Shown here: positions 35,405-45,957 of the stretch, piece after piece
Position numbering within the stretch: position 1 is the first letter of the stretch
Layout: the number at the start of each line of letters is the position of its first letter
Origin: Glycine soja
Taxonomy: Eukaryota > Streptophyta > Magnoliopsida > Fabales > Fabaceae
Length of the DNA stretch: 64,000 nt
Assembly: GCF_004193775.1 (NCBI RefSeq)
Contig: NC_041019.1
Coordinates: forward strand, 19,968,259 to 20,032,258
Direction: 5' to 3'
Translations under genes and position numbers: made by a program
The notes under the pieces: generated by a model
The model's input: only the letters and a program-made list of their open reading frames with translations
Databases searched by the model: none
What the model was told of the DNA's origin: nothing

Positions 35405-36880
35405 TGTAGAAGCAAAGCTTCAAGAAGATTTTGATGATGCCAATAGTCAAGCACATCCAAGACCAACTCAAGAAGATTTTGATTTCAAGAAAGATTTGTC
35501 TTCATGGATAATTCAAGTAAACATCAAGCAATCCAAGATATTCAAGTAAGATTGACTAGATAGATTCTTAAGTTAGATTTATAAGTTAGATTTGAAAGCA
35601 CACAGATTTGGCCAAGTTACTTTTCTTTCAAAACAAATGATTTTAAAGTATCCTCTCTAGTAATCGATTACCAGAGACTGTAATCGATTACCAGAAGTAC
35701 AAAAGCTTTCTGAAAATCATTTCAAACATTTTTCAAAGGTTTTCAATGTAATCGATTACCAGAAGCTTAAAACATTTAAAATGCCTTCAAAAGATTTTTA
35801 AAAGATTTTTTTAACATGTAATCGATTACCAGTTCATGTAATCGATTACTAGTGTTTTAAAAATGTTTTAAAAATGTTTTAAAAGATTTTTGAAACCTTG
35901 TAATCGATTACACAAATATTGTAATCGATTACCAGTAACTCTGAACTTAGAAATTCAAATTTTGAATTAAGAGTCACAATTGTTCAAGAAAAATAATTGT
36001 GTAATTGATTACACTAAGATTGTAATCGATTACCAGTGAGTAGTTTCGAAAAATATTCCCAACAGTCACATCTTTTCATTTGAATTTTGAATGGCCATCA
36101 AAGGCCTATATATATGTGTGACTTGGGAATGAAATTATTTGAGAGTTTTGCTTGTCCAAAATGTTTTATCCTCTCAAGAGATTATGAGAATTTTTCTTGT
36201 GCAAAATGTTTTATCCTCTCAAAAGATGATGAGAGTTTTTCATTGCCCAAAATGTCTTATCCTCTCAAAAGATTAAGAGAGTTTTTGAATGCCCAAAAAG
36301 TCTTATCCTTTCAAATAATTAAGAGAGTTTTTCACCGAGTTTAAAGTTCTTATCCTCTCAAATACAAATCATCTTATCTTCACAATTCTTTGGCCAAACA
36401 CTTGTGAAATTCAATAAGGAATTGAGTGCTTCATTGTAACATCTGTCTCTTTCAAGAGAGATCATTTCTTCTTCTTCCTCTTACTTCTGAAAAATGGCAA
36501 AGAGATTGAGAGTCTCTTGTTGTAAGGCATATGAACACAAAAGAAGGGATGTCCTTGTGTGTTTCAGAAGTTGTAAAGGATTTGCGAGATAGTGGAACTC
36601 CCAAGCGAATTTCTTGGGGACTGGACGTAGGCAACGGACTTTGCCGAACCAGTATAAAAATTGTGTTTGCACTTTCTCTTTCCTTAAATTCTTTTATTTA
36701 TTGTTGTTTAACATTTACATTCAGATTAATTAATTTGAATCATCATTTAGAAATTCATCTTTAAGGGAACTTGGAACTTGCATTAGAATCAAAGTAGAAT
36801 TTTTTTTATTTGAGTAAATAGTTTGTAATATCTTAATTCAACTTCCCCTTCTTAAGATATCTGAGGCCACATGTCTAACA
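35405..36880 (+). mobile_element. Solo LTR (copia, SIRE-like) with perfect target duplication
   Basis: TGTAGAAGC (35405) to TCTAACA (36880), 1476 bp, is flanked by identical GTTAA at 35400-35404 and 36881-36885. It contains eight or more GTAATCGATTACCAG motifs (35660-36035), a TATA box (cctatatatatg, 36105-36116), then five copies of a roughly 43-bp unit with ttatcctctcaa (36150-36360). The surrounding sequence is the 3' tail of the hAT region. No coding sequence; the open frame across 36531-36764 lies in LTR sequence and has no family motif. Confidence 0.93.
36105..36116 (+). promoter_or_regulatory. Putative TATA box of the SIRE-like solo LTR
   Basis: cctatatatatg lies about 70 bp downstream of the last AATCGATTA motif and directly upstream of the ttatcctctcaa repeat array, consistent with a U3/R boundary. 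Confidence 0.5.
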
Positions 36881-36885
36881 GTTAA

Positions 36886-38516
36886 TTTGAACTTATTATA
36901 AGTTTTGTTATGAGTTATGAATTTATGCTTTATTAATATTATGAGTTATTCATTTTTTTTCCTGTCTATATTATGTTTTATGTATGTATATGTTTGTAAA
37001 TATAATTTTTTATATATGCATATAACTCTTATAGTCATGTTATGACCTTCGAGTTACGATCTTGTACTCTTCTTTCGTTTCTCTTACGAGTTACAAGCTT
37101 GACAACATTGATCCCCACTACTTTGTTGCGCATGTCGACTCAATACCCATCCCATAATCTCCTAACACACCAACATTACAAAGGTGTTTTCAACCACCAA
37201 CAAAGGCCCCATGTACCAATTGGAATCCAGATGCAACCCTAATCTTCCATCTCCACTTCATTCCAGCAAAATTTACGGAAATAATATTGTAAAGCTATTT
37301 GTTAGGGACAATCTTGTAAATTTCTATACTGGACAGAGTGGTAATTTTCTTTTTCAATTTAAAAATCAATATTATATTCAAAGTATTACCTCCTGAGCAT
37401 ATTACTGATAAGGACTCAACCATCCATTTATTTAATATTATATCCAACGATCCTCATTCAATTTGACCACCATAATTCTTTTATGAACTTGATCACCGCA
37501 GAACTTGTCATGAATATATGGTATAAGATAGTATTCACTCTTGCTCTTTTATAGTTCCATGACTTTAAGCTAGACCTCGAGAAGTAAGTTTTTATTTATT
37601 AATTTGTAAGATATTCTAAGCACCTAGCTAGCTGAAAAACATTATACAATATTTTTATTAACTGAGACAAATACATATTATAAACAAAACTCTATATATC
37701 TTTTTCTTTCTCCTAAATAAGTTGATGCTAAAGAATTGAAAAAAGAAAAATGAACGATCCATGTTAATAAAATATAGCCATCCAGCAAGTTGTAAGGCTT
37801 ATGTTTATTAGTACTGGCTCTGTGGCGAGTGTTGATTATAACACAGGATCTTTTAAAGTCAGACATTGTTTCCTTGTGTAGCTGTCCAGCTGACATATAT
37901 TAATAATTCATAACAAAAAAATACGTAGCGCAACATACAATCCCTAGATGGGGCAACTTCCTGTGTTTCTCTGGGATAGAAATTATTAATGAAGAAGAAC
38001 ATGCGCTACATTATACGAATATTTTATAAGATATGATACCATAGAGGCACAGGCAGGTATAATTTTCAGAAAGTCTCCACATATTTACATAAAAATTCAA
38101 ATTAAAATATATTTAGTTATAAAATCAAGTTACTTTAATTTTTCCTTTTAGACCATTAATTTCTGAGAAACCATTTGAATTTCAACTAGAGAGGGAGGCT
38201 AGAAGCAAAATTTAATAGATGACCCTCAAATATGTAATTGCAATTCTCGTACGCGTGTTTTAAAAATAAAAATTATTTTGACACTTTTTTACGCCAAAAT
38301 AAAAAATAAATTATCCTATTGTATTTATCTAATGTACCCCAGCCACCCGCCTTATACAGATTGACATTAACATCACATTCATTTCATCAATTCGTTGTTC
38401 AGCTTCATATGAATTATGAGACATAGACACCAAACCCAAGACCAAATTTATAGGGAAAGTATATCCGATTCATCATGCATAGCAGACAACGGGACCAAAT
38501 TCCTAGGGTTATTCCC
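36886..38516. other. No gene seen; AT-rich
   Basis: The first 40 bases (aacttattataagttttg...) resemble 35304-35342, a diverged local duplication across the solo LTR. Nothing else is recognisable; the short open frames carry no family motif. Confidence 0.6.
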
Positions 38517-38779
38517 TGTTACGGTTGTTCTAGGAAGGAAGGACCTCGAAGAATAACCAAGGAAGGAGTAGGGAATCCACAAGCAGAATGGATGTCGAAC
38601 CAGGAACTTTATTGATTAGATTGGAATTTACAGAGAGAGTTTCTTACAAAAGCTGAATGAATACCCCTGCTGGAACTGCTATATATATATATAGCAATTC
38701 AGTTACAATGTAACTACTAATGGCTCAAGGTTTGCCACGTGTCTTAAGGCTAACAAACTACTTTTATGATCATGCATCA
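38517..38779 (-). repeat. 3' LTR of the chromovirus (263 bp)
   Basis: It runs from TGTTACGG to CATGCATCA. It contains a (TA)6 stretch inside gctatatatatatatagc (38681-38698) that probably serves as the TATA region. Directly to its right on the plus strand is tcctccctcc, the polypurine tract in minus-strand sense (38781-38790). Confidence 0.88.
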
Positions 38780-38808
38780 ATCCTCCCTCCTTAAGCTAAT
38801 CCTTGTCC

Positions 38809-41800
38809 TCAAGGATTAAAGTTAGGAAACTTCTTCAAATCAAAGAAGAATTCCCAAGTTGCATCCTCTGGCAGAAGATGCTTCCATTTGACAAGTACCT
38901 TAGTAACAACCTTGTTTCCTTGCTTGACTGTCATCCTGTCTATAATTACCTCTGGCTCCTTGATTCTTGTTTCTTCATCATTCCTCGGGCAATGAATGGA
39001 TGTGCTAGCTTCTCCTACAAAACTTCTTCAACTGAGAAACATGAAACACACCGTGGATGAGTGATCCAGCTGGTAATTGGATCTTGTAGGCGACTGATCC
39101 AATCTTGTCGATTATAGCATAAGGTCCATAGTATTTTGGAGCTAATTTGGCACTGCTCCTAAACACTACAGAGACTTGTCTATAAGGGAGTAATTTCACA
39201 AACACCAAATCTCCAATTTCAAAGGCCTTATCTGGTCTCCTCTTGTCAGCCAGTTGCTTCATTCTTTCTTGTGCCATTTTCATGTGAAACTTGACCATCT
39301 TAAGTTGTTCCTCCCTCTTTTGCAGACTTCTATCAACAAGTTCAATCTTGGATTCTCCTAGTAAATAGGATAAGTAAGCTGGGGGTGCTTGACCATACAT
39401 GATTTCATAGGGACTAGCCTTAATAGTGTTGTGATAGGTAGAGTTATACCACCACTCAGCTAAATGAAGCCATTTGGACCATTGTTTAGGACCATCTGAG
39501 CACATACACCTCAGATATGTCTCAATACACCTGTTCACTACCTTTTTCTGCCTATCTGTCTGAGGATGGTAAGCAGTAGAAAGTTGAACTTGAATTCCCT
39601 GGTAAGCCATGAAGTCCTTCCAGAATTGGTTGACAAAAATTGAGTCCCTGTCACTTGATATTGAAGTTGGGCAACCATGAAGCTTAAAGACATTATCCAT
39701 AAATCATTGGGCCACATCAGAAGCATTATATGGGTGTTGTAATGCTATGGAATGAGCAGCCTTGCTCAGCCTGTCAACAACAACAAAGATTACTTGTTTT
39801 CCAAAGGAATTGGGAAGACCATCTATGAAGTCCATGGTAATGTGCTGCCAAATCAAATCAGGGACTGGGAGTGGTTGTAGCAACCCAGGAGAGGCAGAAT
39901 TATCATGCTTACATTGCTGGCAGGTAGTACATTGATGGACAAACCTTTTAACGTCCTTAGACAATCCCTTCCAGTACACCATCGTCTTGACTTTTTTATA
40001 AGTGGCATCTTTCCCTGAATGCCCACCACAGGATGAAGAGTGCAACCAATTAAGTATTTCTTTTCTCAATTCAAGATTTTTACCAATGACTAGCTTAACT
40101 TTCCTCCTTAATTCTCCACCTAACCAAGAGAAATCCTTATGTGAAGAAGAATCTTTCGTAACTTCAGCAATCAGTTTTTGTAAGGCATCATCACCTTGCC
40201 AAGATGCCTTGATTCTCTCTAGTAGATCAGAATTGGGTTGGTGAGTGGAAATAGTAGCTCATTCAACTCTTGAAAGTGCATCAGCAGCTTGGTTCTCACT
40301 TCCCTGCTTATATTCAATAATGAAATCAAATTCCATAAGTTTTACAAACCATTTTTGTTGGAAGGCTATGGAAAGTCTATGGTCAAGAATATACTTAAGA
40401 CTTTTGTGATCAGTTCTGATTACAAACTACTTAGGTAATAGGTAATGCCTCCACTTGTGTACAGCAAACACCACAGCTAGTAACTCCTTCTCATAGGTGG
40501 ACAAGGAGTGTTGCTGAACATTCAAACTTCTGCTTATAAAGGCTATAGGATGATGATCTTGCATGAGAACAGCTCCTACCCCCGCTCCTGAGGCATCAAC
40601 CTCCACTATAAAAGTCTTTGTAAAATCAGGTAAGGCCAATACAGGTGTCCGACTTAACTGATCCTTAAGACACTGAAATGCAAGCTTGGCTTCCTCAAAC
40701 CAAGAAAAACTATCCTTTTTCAACATGTCATTTAGTGGTTTGGCTATGGTGCTATATCTCCGCACAAACCTTCTATAATAGCCTACCAATCCCAAAAACC
40801 CTTTCAACTGTTTGGGGGTCTGAGGAAGTGGCCAGTTCCTCACTGCTTCCACTTTAGTAGGGCTAGTAGAGACTCCCTCTCCCGTGATAAAATGTCCTAA
40901 GTATTCTACTAAAGTAACTCCAAAGTAGCACTTAGATTTTTTAGCCAACAAGGCATTTGCTCTCATGGTAGACAAGAAGGTTTGTAAATGATGCAAGTGA
41001 TCCTTCATGCTCTTGCTGTAAATCAGAATGTCGTCAAAAAAGACCAGTAGGAACCTCCTCAAGTATTCTTGAAACACAAAATTCATTAAGCCCTAAAATG
41101 TGGCAGGGGCATTGGTTAAGCCAAAAGGCATAACCAAATACTCATAATGCCCTGAATGAGTTTTGAAAGTTGTTTTTATGTACATCTGCCTCTGCCATTC
41201 TGACTTGATTATAGCCAGACCTCAAGTCAATTTTGGAAAATACAGTAGAGCCATGTAGCTCATCCAATAGATCATCAACCAAGGGTATAGGGAACCCATC
41301 TTTTACTGTACCCTTGTTGAGGTCCCTGTAATCAATGCAAAGCCTCCAACTTCCATCCTTTTTACCAACCAACACTACAAAACTGCTGTAAGGACTACTG
41401 TTATTCTGGATAACACCACTATTTAAGTAATCTTGTACCAATTCATCTATTATGTCCTTCTATTGTTTAGAATACATGTATGGTATCTTATTCACAAGGT
41501 TAGTTCCTTGCACCAAAGGAATAGTGTGATCATGATCTGACCTTCTAGGTGATAGAGTAGTAGGTACTGCAAACACATCTTCATATTGAAGTAGCAACTT
41601 ATCAATACTGTCAAGAATTGAGGAAGATGTGGCATGAGTGGACAGGGAATGGAGCAACAATCCTTCTTCAGACTCACATACTTGTAACATAGAAATGTGA
41701 ACTCCTGCAGCTAGTGTCTTATGTATCCACTGCTTCCTAATTATCTTAATATTTATAGAAGAATTGCCTCTCAAGACATGTCTTTTTCCTTGAGCAGTGA

Positions 41801-43117
41801 ACTCCATGGTTAACTTGTCAAAGTTCCATGTGATATTCCCCAATGTAATAAGCCATTTGATACCAAGAATCATATCACAGTAGCCTAAGGGTAATAGCAA
41901 GATATCTGAACTGAATGTAGTGTTCTGTACAAGCCAAGAGAACCCTTTCACCATAGTATTAATCTGCACTCTAGCCCCATGAGCCACAGTGACACTAACA
42001 TGATCCATATCTTCAATTTTGCACCCTAGCTTCTTGGCTACATGAATATCTAAGAAATTATGGGTGCTCTCACTATCAATGAGAATGTGCAGGGGCTTCT
42101 TCCTTACCTGACCAGTGACTCTCAGGGTTTGAAACTTGGCTACTCCAGTTAGGGCATTTACTGAAATCAAGGGTTTCGGATTGGTTTCATGAGGAGGGTT
42201 TTCAGTAGGTCCTAGGTCTTCATCAGAGTCAGCATTCTCAGCTATTTCCATGGCATGGATTTGGAGTTTCTTATGAGTTTGGCTATGGACAGGGGTAAAG
42301 GGTTCATCACAAAAATAACAAAGACCCTTAGCCCTCCTTTCACTCATATAGGCAGGGGTGAGTTGTTTAGTGGTTTGTGTTGTCGGTTTTATAGGTTCTA
42401 AGGTTTTGGGAGGGTTTGGTAAGAGTGGTGGCTTTGTTACAGGGTTGGGTTTGAGGGTTTTAGAGAGTGGTTTGGCTTGCATGCTGATGGCATTGGCATT
42501 TTCATACATCTTAGCTAGGGAAAAGGCTTTCATAACAGAGGTTGGTTGGAACATTCTGACCATCATTTGAATCTCCATTTGCAATCCACCAAGAAAACAA
42601 CTCAATTGATTAGCCTCAGATAAGTCAATTCTCGAAACAATTGCATCGAATTCAGTGTGATAATCAGTAACAGTGCCTTTCTGTCGAAGTCTCATCAACT
42701 CAGCCATTGGATCCTCGCAAACTTCACCAAATCTTTCAATCAAGATTTTCGTATAGTCAGTCCATGAGGGCAATTTATTGAGTCCCACATTCTTCACATA
42801 CGCACTGTGCCATTGGAGAGCTTTGCCTTCAAAATGGACCACAGCCAAGCGCACCTTGTACTCTTCAGGGGTTTGATCCACCGAAAAGAAAGTGTCACAC
42901 CGGATGATCCAATTCTTGACACCCTTGCCATTGAATCGGGGAAAATTCAAACGTGCGAGCCAAAACCTGATGAGCAAGAATTTTCATGGCATCAAAACAT
43001 ATCCTCGATCGTGCACTGCAATGAAGCTCCAATATCCATGAATCATTCTTCCATTCGCGTATTGAGACGTTCTTCAATTTCACGAATATGTGTTTGATTT
43101 CTGGTATTATCAACCAT
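38809..43117 (-). pseudogene. Chromovirus gag-pol polyprotein, lightly broken
   Basis: From ATG 43117 the N-terminus soon meets a stop. 42977-41460 is then one open frame: Gag with FPRFNGKGVKNWIIRCD and LIERFGEVCEDPMAELM, a degenerate zinc knuckle (LCYFCDEPFTPVH) and a protease whose active site reads DSESTHNF where the family has DSGSTHNF. Reverse transcriptase follows (41441-40427): [21 protein letters not shown] and the catalytic FFDDILIYSKS. RNase H has IVEVDASGAGVGAVLMQ. Integrase (40069-39005) has the HHCC finger (HSSSCGGHSGKD ... CTTCQQC) and the core with TMDFIDGLPNSFGKQ. A chromodomain-like end reads VTKVLVKWKHLLPEDATWEF. Only about half a dozen stops or frame breaks, so decay is mild. 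Confidence 0.9.
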
Positions 43118-43139
43118 GGCGGAGTCGTAGTTGGAAGGT

Positions 43140-43155
43140 CGCTGTCTGATACCAA
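43140..43155 (-). other. Primer binding site of the chromovirus
   Basis: Minus-strand TTGGTATCAGACAGCG directly follows the 5' LTR end. The core TGGTATCAGA matches initiator tRNA-Met. Confidence 0.8.
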
Positions 43156-43156
43156 T

Positions 43157-43312
43157 TGTTATGGTTGTTCTAGGAAGGAAGGACCTCGAAGAATAACCAA
43201 GGAAGGAGTAGGGAATCCACAAGCAGAATGGATGCCAAACCAGGAATTTTATTGATTAGATTGGAATTTACAGATAGAGAGTTTCTTACAAAAGCTAAAT
43301 GAATACCCCTGT
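43157..43312 (-). repeat. 5' LTR of the chromovirus, truncated to 156 bp
   Basis: It matches 38517-38672 almost base for base (tgttctaggaaggaaggacc ... gaatacccctg), then similarity ends abruptly. The missing part includes the TATA region, so this copy cannot drive the element. Confidence 0.88.
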
Positions 43313-44520
43313 TTCTAATTCAACTTGAAGGCAGCACTCAAGGATAAATCATGTCTTTTCACAAACCGTCGCGATTGTGTGAAATCGGGAATGCTGCATG
43401 CTTAGCTGCCGAGTTGCATTTTTTGTGTTTTAGACTACATGCATATTTTACGAGAAATAATCATATTTAAGTGGGATATGAATAGTTAATTTCAACCACA
43501 AAACTTTTTTTATTATTTAAAACAAGTTGCATACCCCAAATTCGAAGTCCAGATTTCTAATTAAACTAAAATAATTCATATTAATTGATTCGCATGTTCT
43601 ATGAATTTTTTTCTTCAATTTGAATTTATGAATGAAAAAAAGTCCCTCATAATTATCATATTCACATTGTCACCCGTCAAAAATATAATTCATTATTATT
43701 TTTTATCAACATTTATTAAAAATATCAAAATTATAAGTAATTTGACTCAATTAATTCTCTCTAATAGCAACAAAAATGTGTCTAGAAAGAACTTAATTTT
43801 CAACCGCACAAAAAAAAGACAAATTAGTTTGACGAAACACTAGACACTAGTGTATGAGTACAAAACTACGGGAGACGTAAATATGCAATGCTCCAATATT
43901 GTATATATGAAATGAAAATGTTACTCATCCATCTAATTTTTCTTTCATTTCACTTTTATCTCTCCTTTTTTTTCTTCTAATTCTCTCTTCCTTAATTTCT
44001 TACCACATCTATTACTTTCAGGGATGAATCCAAAAACCTTACAAGGGGCTGAAATTTTTTTTTCTTCCTTTATATTATTTAAATATTTAACTTTTAATAA
44101 ATAGTAATTTTTAAAAAATTTATTATTTTTACACATAAAATTGAAACTAATTTTTATATTAAATAATGATAACCTCAATTATTATCTAATAATAACAAAC
44201 ACAAAACTAACTTTACACTAATTATCACTTTAATTATTGTAATAAAATAACAAACACAACTAATTTTACATAGATTTATACTAATTAATATTAGTCATTA
44301 TTATAATAACAACATATAAAATTAATTTTATACTAATGTATATACACGAAAAGTTCCACAAGAGCAAAAAAGCTCCGGCCTATGTTTGCTCTCACTCTAG
44401 ATCTATCTTTCATTACTTTGTATTTCTACTTCTTTTCTTTTCGTCTTATCTCTCTTACTTTAAACCTGAGTTCACCTCAAAATAAGAAGTATGAATATGA
44501 TAACTCTATATGAAACCACC
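43313..44520. other. AT-rich intergenic DNA, no gene seen
   Basis: Only short low-complexity open frames. No recognisable element or gene. Confidence 0.6.
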
Positions 44521-44528
44521 GTACTTAA

Positions 44529-45949
44529 TAGGAGTGGGTAAGCGGGCTGACCCGCCCCGTGTAAGGCCCGTCCGCATAAGTCCGCATTGGCAGTGGACCG
44601 GGCCAATCCGCTCCCGCAGGCCTAGTTTTAAAAGAATTTCAATTTTAATAAAAATACAATATAATCAAATTAAGTTCAATACAAATGTAAATAAAATCTC
44701 AATAGTTAGTCAATTACATCAATAAAATAAATAAATCATACAAAAACTCAATTCATCATGTTTATAACTTGCAGATCAAGAGTTTCGTGGTTCATTCTCT
44801 TATCCCATGATTTTATCATATAATAATAGACAAGTGAAGTGTGATGGGTGTAGTAAGTTTATAAAAACAAAAGTATCTCTGCTACAGAATTGAGAAAAGA
44901 GGCATAGAATTTAAGAGTTTAATAACAATGAATCAATCCCAACAAAAATAGGATAAAAACAAATTCTAGAGAAAGAAGAGATATACTTTGCGTGGTGGCA
45001 CGGTGTGGTGGGCCGAGGCTGTGCCGTTGTGGTGTGTCGTGTGACTGCGTGATTGTTAGTCGCATTTTGTCTTCTTTGTAAGAGAAAGACTCGTATGACA
45101 TGCGAGTGTGCGTGACTACGTGGTGGAGAGAAACCGTGAGGAGAAAAAGTATTCTTAGTATGTTACAATGATAACTACTAAATATGATATGAGTTATTTT
45201 TTATAATAAAAATATATTGAAATATATTTAAAAATATTTATTTAATAATTATTTTTGGCTTAAATGATAACAATTGATATTTTTATTATTTATGACTTGG
45301 AGATATGAAAATGATAGATTAAAAGAGAAAAAGATCGAAAAAATATCAAAAAGAAAGATTTTTTTTATCACTTATCTTTTTTATAATAAAAATATATTGA
45401 AATATCTTTAAAAATATTTATTTAACAATTATTTTTGGATAAGAATTGATATTTTTATTATTTATGACTTGCAGATATGAACAGGATAGATTAAAAGAGA
45501 AAAAATCGAAAAAATATCAAAAAGGAAGATTTTTATTATTTATCACTTATCTTTTTTTATATTAATCTTTTATTTTTCTTATCTTATCTTTTTTATCTTT
45601 ATCATCTTTTAATTTAAATCTTTTATTTTTATCTTTAAATATTTTATTTTTATCTAATATATATTTCTTTATCTATTATTTTAAAAAAAAGTTTAAAGTA
45701 AAAAAAAAGAGAAAATCAAATATAATATAACTGAGTCAGGATTACACAAATCAAACCTAATACAGGCTGCGGACAACCCGTGGAACCCGTGGAACCCGCA
45801 TGCTAAACCCGCATAGTCCGCGGGTTAAACGGGACGGATCCAAAAATATGATATAACCATGAAACATTTAAAAAAATTGGTCTATAATCCACGCAGACCG
45901 CGGGTCCCGCGGACCAGTCCATAGACTTGGACCCGTTTACCCACCCCTA
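44529..45949. mobile_element. Non-autonomous hAT element, 1421 bp
   Basis: The left end TAGGAGTGGGTAAGCGGGC and the reverse complement of the right end, TAGGGGTGGGTAAACGGGT, agree at 16 of 19 positions. Flanks GTACTTAA (44521-44528) and ATACTTAT (45950-45957) agree at 6 of 8, as expected for an aged 8-bp hAT duplication. GC-rich subterminal blocks (ccgcgggt, cccgcggac, aacccgtggaacccg) lie at both ends and contrast with an AT-rich core. No transposase is encoded. Confidence 0.85.
45197..45560. repeat. Tandem duplication inside the hAT element, about 185-bp unit
   Basis: Two copies of taataaaaatatattgaaat ... gatatttttattatttatga ... gaaaaaatatcaaaaag lie head to tail, with a few indels. Confidence 0.88.
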
Positions 45950-45957
45950 ATACTTAT

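Larger units (their letters stand above)
38517..43312 (-). mobile_element. Ty3/gypsy chromovirus, nearly complete
   Basis: Minus-strand order is truncated 5' LTR (43157-43312), primer site (43140-43155), gag-pol, polypurine tract, complete 3' LTR (38517-38779). Domain order PR-RT-RH-IN with a C-terminal chromodomain is diagnostic of chromoviruses. The LTRs are short (263 bp) and very similar over the shared 156 bp. The 5' LTR breaks off after aatacccctg, so TTCCC at the left flank (38512-38516) has no partner on the right. Confidence 0.92.

Noticed and set aside
36531..36764. Plus-strand open frame with a plausible start
   Set aside because: Inside the GTTAA-flanked solo LTR; LTR leader sequence, not a gene.
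42358..42570. Plus-strand 70-codon open frame
   Set aside because: Antisense shadow of the gypsy gag frame, without its own motif.
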